From Paracoccaceae bacterium (GTDB taxonomy: Bacteria; Pseudomonadota; Alphaproteobacteria; Rhodobacterales; Rhodobacteraceae), in NCBI GenBank assembly GCA_030148225.1, contig JASBTX010000018.1, positions 1 to 64,000 of the forward strand: 64,000 bases of DNA. The letters run 5' to 3'. Below are positions 19,693 through 28,406 of this stretch, piece after piece. A program made the translations under genes and the position numbers. The number at the start of each line of letters is the position of its first letter. Position 1 is the first letter of the stretch. The notes under the pieces were generated by a model that had not been told where the DNA came from, did not search any database, and worked only from the letters and a program-made list of their open reading frames with translations.

Positions 19693-21219
19693 ATGTCGCG
19701 ATCCGGGCAAGGCGTTTCTGGGTTGCGGGCAGGGCAATTGTCATTCGCGGTGATCTGCCTTGCGGCAGCCGCAGCGCCGGTACGTGCCGAGGTGCCGCCG
19801 CATCTGGCAAGCATGGCCCGGATGCTGGTCACGCAATCGGCCGGAGTTTTCGCAGCTGTGGACCCCGATACGCCTGAAGGCTGGGCCGAAACCACGCTGG
19901 AACAGACCATCCGTAGCGCGGGTGTTCAGCGCTGGAGCGCGCGCAACCTGCCGGAATGGACAGGGCAGGAGGCACTGAACAAGGCGCTTGCGGCGGATAG
20001 TGAGACGCCGGTTGATGCAGCTGCGCTGGTGACGGCAGCGCGCAAAACAGGGTTACGTCAGGCGGTTGCGGATTATCTGGATGACAGCGGGCAGGAGGTG
20101 CCGCCTGATTCAGCGCTTGCCCGGGTCACCGCCGATGTCGGGGCGGCACTTGTCAGCGGTTATCAGGACCTTGCCCGGTCCTATGTTCTCGAAGGAACCG
20201 AAGGGCCGGATCTCGAGCTTGACTGGACGCCTGAGGCCGGCCTTTTCCGGTTGCAGATCGCACCGCCCGGTGACGCCTATACCGAGCCTTTCCTGACCGC
20301 ATTGTCAGGTTCGGTTCTGCCAGCCGTAGAAGGTTCTGAGGATCTGATCACGGGTACTGTCGCTGAGGGTGACCAGCCACAGGATGGCAGGGCCGCCACC
20401 GCATTGATGCTGTTACCCTTACCTGATCCGCTGAAAACTCTTGATGCAGAAGACCTGAGAGAGATCAGGCGCTCGGTCTTTGGGGAATGGGCGGCCGATG
20501 ACGGTGCGATCTGGTACATACATCCCACCGGCAGCCGGACGTCTGAGCCTGACACGGATGAGACCCCGCAAGAAAACAAGACCGCCTCGGCGCTACAGCG
20601 CCTGAACGCAGCATTGGCCGAGCTGGAAAGCCTTCAGGGCGACAAGCGCTATGTCTGGGTCAATACCGAGACGGGCGAGCGCGATGAACAGGAGAAATTT
20701 CGCCGCAAGAAAGATCCCTGGGACTATGCCGGAGAAGAACTCTCTGGGGCTGGCACACCCGACGAAATCAACGCACTGACTGCTGAAATTTCCCGCCTCA
20801 AGGCCACGCTCGAACAACGGGGCGAGGTGCAGCAACCGCCAGAGCTGGATGAACCCACCGCAGATGGACGGGTTGTCGCGCTCGATCTGTCCTATACCCG
20901 CACTGATGGCTCACTCGCGCGGTTTAATCAGGCCCGGCTTGCCGGTAATTCACTGACCGGCACCAGAACCCTGCGCGAAGCCGCCGATATCACCGATCTG
21001 CCTGCAACCGTCGTGAGCCAGCTGATTTCAGGATGGTCACCGCCCGAATGGGTCGAGTTTGAGCTTGAGGTTGATGAAACCGGCAATCTTTACGTCACAG
21101 GCAGCGTCTTTCGCCTGCATGTGACCTATAATGCCGATACGCGCGTTGTATCGTCGATCCATACCGCCTATGCGCGCCCGGTTCGCCTGACGCGCGATCC
21201 CGACAAAAAGGCACCCTGA
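19693..21219 (+). CDS. Predicted secreted protein of unknown function
   Basis: 508 aa with signal-peptide-like N-terminus (LSFAVICLAAAAAPVRAE); 5 bp after the upstream gene. Confidence 0.8.
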   Translation: MSRSGQGVSGLRAGQLSFAVICLAAAAAPVRAEVPPHLASMARMLVTQSAGVFAAVDPDTPEGWAETTLEQTIRSAGVQRWSARNLPEWTGQEALNKALAADSETPVDAAALVTAARKTGLRQAVADYLDDSGQEVPPDSALARVTADVGAALVSGYQDLARSYVLEGTEGPDLELDWTPEAGLFRLQIAPPGDAYTEPFLTALSGSVLPAVEGSEDLITGTVAEGDQPQDGRAATALMLLPLPDPLKTLDAEDLREIRRSVFGEWAADDGAIWYIHPTGSRTSEPDTDETPQENKTASALQRLNAALAELESLQGDKRYVWVNTETGERDEQEKFRRKKDPWDYAGEELSGAGTPDEINALTAEISRLKATLEQRGEVQQPPELDEPTADGRVVALDLSYTRTDGSLARFNQARLAGNSLTGTRTLREAADITDLPATVVSQLISGWSPPEWVEFELEVDETGNLYVTGSVFRLHVTYNADTRVVSSIHTAYARPVRLTRDPDKKAP

Positions 21220-24110
21220 TGCTGGTCGATGTGATCATTGCCGCGCAGCGCATCCGGCGCATGGCCCTGGCCGGACTGGCTGCCCTTTGCATGCTGCTGT
21301 CGGTCTGGTTGCCGTCTGCGGGTATGGCGCAGACCCCTGATTTGGGGGGGATCTGGCAGGTGTCGGGATATACGCGCGCCTTCGGCAATCTTGATTTCCT
21401 CGTCCGGATCACCCGAACGGGTGAAAACGAGTGGGAGGCCGAGAAACTCAGCAGTTCGCGCTATGTGCCCACCGGGCGTACGCATTTCCGCGCCCGCGTC
21501 GAGGGGGATATGCTCAGGGCCACCGTTCAGGTCGCCTTTCCCGGATTTGCAGAACCGGAATGGGAACGTCATCAGTTCAGCATCGAAACCGATGATGATG
21601 GCGCAGTCCGCAGCATCACGCTGGCCACCGGAGAGCAGCATTTTCTGGATGAGACCGGTGAAAACTCGGTCACGGATACATGGACATATACGCCCTGGCC
21701 CGAAGATCAGCTTTTGCTGAGTGCACCAAGGTTGAGCTGGAACGGTTATGCGGCCGAGCGGACGCTGGCACGTCGGCAGTTGCAGGCGGCCGAAGGCGAT
21801 CTGGAACATTGGCAGTCCCGGCGCGAGAGCGAGGCCGAAGGACTGGAGCGGTTGTTGCGCGATCAGGCGGCCACCCTTGGCCATAGCGCGGTACTTGCTG
21901 CCCGTTACGAGGAGGCCTGGCGTCGTCTGGCCGATGCCGCCACGCCCGAAGGTGATCCCCCGCCCGACCGCACTGAACTGCCTGAGCGATTGCGCGTTCT
22001 ATATGATCAGCAGACCGCCGCGCAGGATGAAATCGAACGTCTGGAACAGATCCTGCTTGATCACTCGAGTGGCAGGGCCACGCAATCGGATGACACAATC
22101 GCGGACCTCTTTTCGCGTATCGATCAGTCCCGCGCCTTTATCGAACGGCTGTCGCGCACCATCAGCCGCCTTCGGGATGAGATGGGTCTGGGCCCAGAGC
22201 CTGACCCGGCCGCAAATCGTGACGACCGTGTCAGCGATGCAGAAGCCGCCTTTGAAGAGGCCGGTGATGCCTATTTCGATGCGCGCCGCGAAGTTGCCCG
22301 TCTGGCCAGCGATATCGGCGTTGCCGAGGGTCAGATCGCGCTTGCCGCTGAAGAAATTGCGGATGCAGAGGAGCGGGCGGCAAATGCGCGGGCGCGCCTG
22401 AAATTTCTGTCGCAATCATCATCCCTGCAAAAGGTTGAAATCTATACAAGCGGGGATGAACCACGTCTGGTATTCGAAGCGATCCCCAGCGGGCTTGATG
22501 CGGAACTGCGGGACCTGCAGGCTATTCTTGACGAGATATTGGCGCTCGTTGAACGCGCCGAAGACACGCGCGAGCGTTTCCGCGCGGCCCATGCCGACGC
22601 CTTTTATCGGGGTACACTTCTGCGGACGCGGCTCGAACGTGTCATCTATGAAAACGCGGCCTTGATGGCTTATGGTGCTGCGCATGTTCGCGTGGGTGAG
22701 CTACTGCTGTCTTATGCTACCGGCGGACCGATCGGTGTCCTCATCGACATAGTCACTTCGATCATCTTCCAGTTTGTCGCCTATGAAGACGGTGCCGTCT
22801 TCTCGAATTTCGACGAGGCCGATATCAGTCGCGAGTTTCGTGCCCGGATTGCCCAGAATGAAGATGCCGAGCCGGACCCGGCCGAGATCTGTGCGGGCCT
22901 GGACCTCGAGATATCGCAATCGGTGCAGGCGCTGTTGCGGACGCGCACATCGCAGAACATGCAGGCCTATTTCGATGCGCGCGCCGCCGGGGGCGGGATC
23001 GATCCGGTCACGGGCGAGGTCACTGGAAACACCTATCAGCGCATTCAGCCCAATCTCCTGAATTACTTTGCCATGGCGGGGCAAAGCGCGGGCAATGATG
23101 CGGTGGGGGCATCCATTGGCGAGCGAATTGCCAAGAGCGATGATCTGGCGCGCGCCAATGCCGAACATTCCGCCCGCGTGGTGCAAAGGGCGGCACAATG
23201 GGCGGTCTACGCGGTGGATGATCATCGCATGATTGATGTTGCCACCACGCCCGCGCGGCGCGCCGCCGCCGCTGAAGCCCGCACCGCCGCATTGCGCAGT
23301 TATGCCGCGCAATATCCCGAACTTGCCGATGATATCGCCCGCAATATCGAATGGACCAATGCCCGCCTGCAGGCCTTCGAAGAGGCGCTGATCGTACGCG
23401 AAGGCGGCGCGGCCTCGGTCGAGGCGGGTGTTCTGCGTGCTCAGGAAATCGGGGCCGAGGTCGCGCGCGCCCAGCGCGAACTGCGTGAAGTTATCGGATC
23501 AAGCCTGCCCCAGATTGACTTTAACCAGACGCTTAGCCAGCAACGCGTGCTCTGGCAGCGACTGTCGGCCAGGCTTGAAACTCTAAATGCCGTCCAACGC
23601 CAGTTTGCCCGCTGGGGCCTGAGTGGCCGGGGCAAATCGGCCAACATCAAGGCGGGGGCGCTGAATATCATCTATAGCGTGGGCATGGGATTTATGCTGG
23701 ATCAGCTAATGGTGTCGCTGCAAGAACGGGAGTTTGACATCTGGATGGACATTTTCGCCGCCGAGGCCGAGCAGAACATGATGTATCGGGGCTGGCAGGC
23801 CGCGCGCTGCATACATTGGGCCTTTCTGGATCAGCGGGACGCGCTGCAGCGCGACTATGCATTGCTCTATGACGTCTATGACCCCGAAGCAGAATTGCAG
23901 GTTTTGCGGTCCGAGCCATTTGGCAATCACAATGGCCTGCGCATGGACCTGATCTTTGATCCGCCCGCCGGATTTGCCATGCAGGCGCAGATCGCAGGTG
24001 TACCCTGCGCGAAAAGCGCGCGCTCATCCTGCCGCATCCCCCAGGGCGGGCTGGCCGTAACCAGCACCACGATCCTGCCCGTCGATGTCGATCTTGGCCC
24101 GCCGGATTAG
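21219..24110 (+). CDS. Predicted secreted coiled-coil-rich protein of unknown function
   Basis: 963 aa, hydrophobic N-terminus 'LAGLAALCMLLSVWLPSAGMAQ', long Ala/Glu/Arg-rich helical stretches; start overlaps the upstream stop (TGATG). Confidence 0.8.
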   Translation: MLVDVIIAAQRIRRMALAGLAALCMLLSVWLPSAGMAQTPDLGGIWQVSGYTRAFGNLDFLVRITRTGENEWEAEKLSSSRYVPTGRTHFRARVEGDMLRATVQVAFPGFAEPEWERHQFSIETDDDGAVRSITLATGEQHFLDETGENSVTDTWTYTPWPEDQLLLSAPRLSWNGYAAERTLARRQLQAAEGDLEHWQSRRESEAEGLERLLRDQAATLGHSAVLAARYEEAWRRLADAATPEGDPPPDRTELPERLRVLYDQQTAAQDEIERLEQILLDHSSGRATQSDDTIADLFSRIDQSRAFIERLSRTISRLRDEMGLGPEPDPAANRDDRVSDAEAAFEEAGDAYFDARREVARLASDIGVAEGQIALAAEEIADAEERAANARARLKFLSQSSSLQKVEIYTSGDEPRLVFEAIPSGLDAELRDLQAILDEILALVERAEDTRERFRAAHADAFYRGTLLRTRLERVIYENAALMAYGAAHVRVGELLLSYATGGPIGVLIDIVTSIIFQFVAYEDGAVFSNFDEADISREFRARIAQNEDAEPDPAEICAGLDLEISQSVQALLRTRTSQNMQAYFDARAAGGGIDPVTGEVTGNTYQRIQPNLLNYFAMAGQSAGNDAVGASIGERIAKSDDLARANAEHSARVVQRAAQWAVYAVDDHRMIDVATTPARRAAAAEARTAALRSYAAQYPELADDIARNIEWTNARLQAFEEALIVREGGAASVEAGVLRAQEIGAEVARAQRELREVIGSSLPQIDFNQTLSQQRVLWQRLSARLETLNAVQRQFARWGLSGRGKSANIKAGALNIIYSVGMGFMLDQLMVSLQEREFDIWMDIFAAEAEQNMMYRGWQAARCIHWAFLDQRDALQRDYALLYDVYDPEAELQVLRSEPFGNHNGLRMDLIFDPPAGFAMQAQIAGVPCAKSARSSCRIPQGGLAVTSTTILPVDVDLGPPD

Positions 24111-24170
24111 GAGCATTCCAGCAGATCGGGGCAGGGGTCGAAGAGATGGCGGCGGATGATCCCTGCGACC

Positions 24171-25295
24171 TCAGGTGGCCCAAAAGTCCGGGTCCAGCGG
24201 AAAGTCGAAGTCGCGCGCCTGATCGACAAAATTTACCGTATCCGGCGGGTGTTCGGGCACGGGTGAGCGGCCTTCGGCATGTGCCTCCACGATCATGGGC
24301 AATGGACGTGTCAGGGTAACCGACCCCCGAAAGGCATCAAATTTCAGTTCATCCACGCCCGAACCAATGTAATGACGCACTAGCTTATTGAAGTTTTCGG
24401 TGAAATTGCGGCGGTCAAAAACGAGCTTCTCTGCGACCCGACGCCGGATATGCCACGGATCGAGATTGCGGGATATCAGGTCCTGTACCGCGTGCGCGAC
24501 CTGCACGGGATCGTCGCCGGCCCAGATCGCAGTTTGACCGTCGAGATATCTGTTTCTGCCACCGACCGAGTTGGTGGTCACTACCGGAAGGCCGGCCATG
24601 AGGTATTGCATGGTCGATCTCGAACCACCTTCAGCTTCGCTCAGAGTCAGACCCACCCTTGCATGGCCCAGATAGGCATTGACCTGTTGCAGCGATAGTT
24701 GAACAAACTGCCCCTGGCGCATGCGATCATTGGCAAAATAAGCGTGCCGTAGGCGAGGTTGAACCCGTTGGACGTAAGGGTCAGCCATATCCATAGGTGT
24801 CGAGTAGATCAGCATCAGATCATCAATTCCGGATGCCAGTTCGATGCGTTTTTCCGATGATATGCGGGCGTTGTAGACCGCGTCGAATACCGGCAATTGC
24901 GGCAGAAACGGCGCGCGCGGGTACCAGATCCGCTCATCCTCGAACATGGTGGGCTGCGCCATGAGCGCCGGGATGCCATCACCGGCAAGGCGGTTCATTT
25001 CCTGCTCATTGGCGGCGCAGATAATGAAATCGTGGTTTGGGAATACTTCCTTGGCGGCCCAATAGGCGTCGGGAAAATTATAGCTGTGCCCGGATTCCAC
25101 CGTCCAGTGCAGGACGATGAAATGAAGGCCGTTATCCCGGTCGAAAAGCTGTGGCATCAGTTCGCCGTAACGTGCAATCGCAAGATAGGCACCGGGGCTG
25201 GAGGATATGGTGATCAGCGGGTCCGTCGACAGGACCTTGATGGCGCAATAGACCTGTTCGTCACGGCCGAAATGCGCGCTTTCCCATTCGTCCAT
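24171..25295 (-). CDS. Glycosyltransferase (group 1-like)
   Basis: 'VGLTLSEAEGGSRSTMQYLMAGLPVVTTNSVGGRNRYLDGQ'. Start chosen at MDEWESAHFG, 12 bp after the upstream gene's stop. Confidence 0.8.
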   Translation of the reverse strand: MDEWESAHFGRDEQVYCAIKVLSTDPLITISSSPGAYLAIARYGELMPQLFDRDNGLHFIVLHWTVESGHSYNFPDAYWAAKEVFPNHDFIICAANEQEMNRLAGDGIPALMAQPTMFEDERIWYPRAPFLPQLPVFDAVYNARISSEKRIELASGIDDLMLIYSTPMDMADPYVQRVQPRLRHAYFANDRMRQGQFVQLSLQQVNAYLGHARVGLTLSEAEGGSRSTMQYLMAGLPVVTTNSVGGRNRYLDGQTAIWAGDDPVQVAHAVQDLISRNLDPWHIRRRVAEKLVFDRRNFTENFNKLVRHYIGSGVDELKFDAFRGSVTLTRPLPMIVEAHAEGRSPVPEHPPDTVNFVDQARDFDFPLDPDFWAT

Positions 25296-25306
25296 ATAGT
25301 CGCGTC

Positions 25307-26401
25307 TCAACTCGGCCACCAATAGTTCGGGTCGGGATCGGATGGAAAGCCGGCCGGCGTGATGGCATCGGGTTTGGACGGCGCGTGATAGGCTTGCAGT
25401 TGCTGGCCGTGCAGCGCGATCGTGTCGTCCAGCGAAGGCGTTCCGATTATCGCCCCGCGCATCTGATGAAATGGCAAAAACGGTGCATCGCCCCCCAGCA
25501 GATGGTCCAATGTGCGGTTTAACTGACGTTCCATGATGGCGCGCTCGTGGGCCAGATAGCGCCCGGTCTGGGCGCGGATGGCCGCCCGTGGCAATCGCGC
25601 CCGTTTCAATTCCCTGACTGCCGCCCAAACCGCATCCGGATCAGGCGCCGTGATACGCGAATAGGCGGGATCATAGTATCGCGTCCGACTGCCCAGCGCT
25701 TCGGTGCTGACAACCGGGCATCCGCAAAGCAACGCCTCGATCGACGTCCGCATATACCCCTCGCGCGCAGACAGCGCGAGGGCGGCGGCGGCATTGGCAT
25801 GGGCCTGATTGATCTGGTCCGGCATCAGATAGTTGTACCGACCAGAGGCGTCGAAATTTTCGATATTCGCCTTGGGCAGTTTCCTGCGAACTTCTGCTAT
25901 CTCCCGGTTGAATTCAGGGGAATATTTGCCGGTTGTGATCAGGTTTAGCCGGGGAATGGCCGAGGCGAGCTCGTGCCGCTTCGTCAGATCGGGGCGGGCA
26001 TTGTAGATCGCGTCAAAGGATCGAAATCGCGAAACGGAGGGTTTGACCACCCGGTTGCGCGTCTCGTCGATCAGGATCGATCCGTTGCAGGTGATCGCGG
26101 TCAGGCCACGTGCCGACAGAAGGGCTGTTTCCCATTCATTCAGTGTCAGGAACACAGCATGATGATGCGGCAGGTCTTTGGCAAACTGCGAAACGGCGGC
26201 TTCAAATTCTTCAAGCGATACATCTTCAATTGTCACAAAAAAGCCAATAAAATGAACGGCTTGTTTGGCTTCGGCGATACGGGGCAGGAAATCCAAAGCC
26301 TCACCCAGATAGAGGCGCGGCGGTTCGGTTTCGGTCAGTGTAATCAATGGATCCTCGGACAGGATCGACAGTGGCATGCCGAATTGGGGGCGTTTCTTCA
26401 T
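25307..26401 (-). CDS. Glycosyltransferase (group 1-like), paralog of the downstream neighbour
   Basis: 'AALALSAREGYMRTSIEALLCGCPVVSTEALGSRTRYYDPAY'; shared FDAIYNAR and a DPxxW C-terminus. Confidence 0.8.
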   Translation of the reverse strand: MKKRPQFGMPLSILSEDPLITLTETEPPRLYLGEALDFLPRIAEAKQAVHFIGFFVTIEDVSLEEFEAAVSQFAKDLPHHHAVFLTLNEWETALLSARGLTAITCNGSILIDETRNRVVKPSVSRFRSFDAIYNARPDLTKRHELASAIPRLNLITTGKYSPEFNREIAEVRRKLPKANIENFDASGRYNYLMPDQINQAHANAAAALALSAREGYMRTSIEALLCGCPVVSTEALGSRTRYYDPAYSRITAPDPDAVWAAVRELKRARLPRAAIRAQTGRYLAHERAIMERQLNRTLDHLLGGDAPFLPFHQMRGAIIGTPSLDDTIALHGQQLQAYHAPSKPDAITPAGFPSDPDPNYWWPS

Positions 26402-27291
26402 ATATCGCTGGTCAGAAGCTCGGGGGCATTTTCCTGGAAATAGTCGAATATTTCAGTGATATTGCCAACCCGTTCCGCTGAGCCCTGTCGTTGAAGTTTC
26501 ACATCCAATTTGCCTTGAGGATCGAGGTAAATCCCCAGCGCCGTGGCAACCCGCGCCAGCGTCCGCTGCGCACGAAGCCCCGCGATATCTTCGTAGAAAG
26601 CGGGTATGACTGGCCCGGAATACCCGCTGAGATAGCTGTCGAACTGGCGCTGCAGTGCAAAGGCCGCCCGTGCCTCTTGCAGGACATCCGCCGGGTGCAG
26701 AAACACGATTTCGGGCCGGTGTTCCAGATGCGCCCGGTCATCGGTCACCTGATTGCCCTCTGGCGTCTTTGCCCATTCGCCGGTCTGCAACAGAACCTGA
26801 TGCGACACGGCAAGATGAAAGATGCTGTTGCGCTTAAGATGCAGAAGCGGCATCTGCCATTCCGCCAATAGCTCAAGCAGCCGCGGCATCGGCACCGAAG
26901 CCTGATCCGGTACGCCAAAGCGGTAAGCGTCGACATATTTGACATCCAGCACGAGCCGCGCGTTGCGGGGCATCCCGTCGAGCAGAAAGCCGAAAAAGGC
27001 ACGTATCACCTTTTCCAGATCGTCGATCTCCTGATCAACCTCGGGGCATGTCCGGCGAAATTCAGCAAAGCTGCGCGGGATGTCGACGCCGTCGAAACGG
27101 TGAAACACCTCGCCTTCGCAGGAAATACCATCCAGCGTTTTCAGCATGTCCTTGAACAGATGCGAACCCGAACGATAATGCGACAGCAACAGGATGAACC
27201 GCGCGCGGTCCTCGTCGCGGAACATTTCGCAATAATCTGCAAAGCTGCGAAAGGCCGGTCTGCTGGCACCGGCCATCACATCATCGGGCAT
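26398..27291 (-). CDS. Sulfotransferase-like protein
   Basis: N-terminal PAPS-loop-like 'FILLLSHYRSGSHLFKDML'; 'GEVFHRF'; overlaps the next gene by 4 bp. Confidence 0.7.
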   Translation of the reverse strand: MPDDVMAGASRPAFRSFADYCEMFRDEDRARFILLLSHYRSGSHLFKDMLKTLDGISCEGEVFHRFDGVDIPRSFAEFRRTCPEVDQEIDDLEKVIRAFFGFLLDGMPRNARLVLDVKYVDAYRFGVPDQASVPMPRLLELLAEWQMPLLHLKRNSIFHLAVSHQVLLQTGEWAKTPEGNQVTDDRAHLEHRPEIVFLHPADVLQEARAAFALQRQFDSYLSGYSGPVIPAFYEDIAGLRAQRTLARVATALGIYLDPQGKLDVKLQRQGSAERVGNITEIFDYFQENAPELLTSDI

Positions 27292-27298
27292 GTTCTGA

Positions 27299-27985
27299 TC
27301 AGAATTCCGAGCGGAGCTGCAACTCGAATGTTGTCAGGTTGGACTTGGTGCCGACACTTGTCTGGTTGCCGCGCGTCAGGGTTGCGGTCAGATCTGCGCC
27401 CGATCCCAGAAAATAGGTGGCGCGCAATCCTACCATGTCACGTTCATATGTCGGTTCGCGAACGGCATTGAATGCAGGACCAAGCTTGATGTTGCCACCT
27501 GTGTTGAACAGGTAATGCCCACCCACGAATGTGCCTTCGCTGGCATCTGTATATTCTACCAGACCGACAATACTGTCGCCATTGGCGAAATCGCCATCAT
27601 ATTCGAGCATGGCAAATGCGCCGGATTTATTGAAATCCGTCGCTGCCGCAGGGGTGTTGGTGACTTCGACATTGGCGACACCCAGCGCAACGGTCAGAGA
27701 ACCCGGTCCGGCGGTCATGTTATAGGCACCCGACAATCTGACAGCGGTGTTCACGCCAGAGCCGCCCGTGTAGGTATAGGTTGCGCGACCCACACCAAAG
27801 CGCAGTGCGATACCGTCATCAAGGTTGCCGGTAATTGCCTGACGCAGATCAAGCTGCGCATAACCGCTGCTATCGCTGCTGGAATTGCCCAGAACTGAGG
27901 ATTTCGGTTCTGTGGCCATCAGCCAGTGCGGGCGCGGCTGCCGTCGTCAGTGCGAGAGCAAGTGCGGAGATAGTGAACGGCTCAT
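27299..27985 (-). pseudogene. Porin-like outer-membrane protein with compensated double frameshift in the signal peptide region
   Basis: Body (ORF 27299..27919) has alternating beta-strand pattern and terminal 'FELQLRSEF'. Upstream ATG at 27985 with AGGAGG is in the body frame but hits TGA after 12 codons, whereas +1-shifted reading gives a perfect signal peptide FTISALALALTTAAAPALA. Confidence 0.6.
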
Positions 27986-28021
27986 CGAAGCCTCCTGAAG
28001 TTTCGGTAGGTTTCTTTGAGG

Positions 28022-28339
28022 TTATGACGCTACAAAAATTACGCCCTGACCTTCCAGCAGGCTGGAGGTGCTGCGCGGCATCTTGAGACCGTAAAGCGCG
28101 ACTGCATCGATCCCGTCCGTTGCGTTCTGCCGGATACGTTCCTGAGCGATTGAGGTGTATTTGCTCTCGGGGAATTCGAGCAGGAACTCGGTGTAAGCCT
28201 CGACAGATCCGGCCTTTTCAACCTCGGCCCATTTGACATCGACCGGCATCATCTGATCGCCGGACGGAACCGCCGCGCTCGCCCCAGAGGCGATTCCGAT
28301 TGCCGAGAGGTTGGCCAGCAGTATTTTCATTATTTTCAT
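28022..28339 (-). CDS. Small secreted protein of unknown function
   Basis: MKIMKILLANLSAIGIASGASAAVPSGDQMMPVDVKWAEVEKAGSVEAYTEFLLEFPESKYTSIAQERI; signal peptide plus TPR/YbgF-like segment. Confidence 0.7.
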   Translation of the reverse strand: MKIMKILLANLSAIGIASGASAAVPSGDQMMPVDVKWAEVEKAGSVEAYTEFLLEFPESKYTSIAQERIRQNATDGIDAVALYGLKMPRSTSSLLEGQGVIFVAS

Positions 28340-28406
28340 GATCGATCTCCCAGATTCGCCCACAGAATACAGTATCTTGCACGATACGAAAGTGCGTGTG
28401 GTGATA

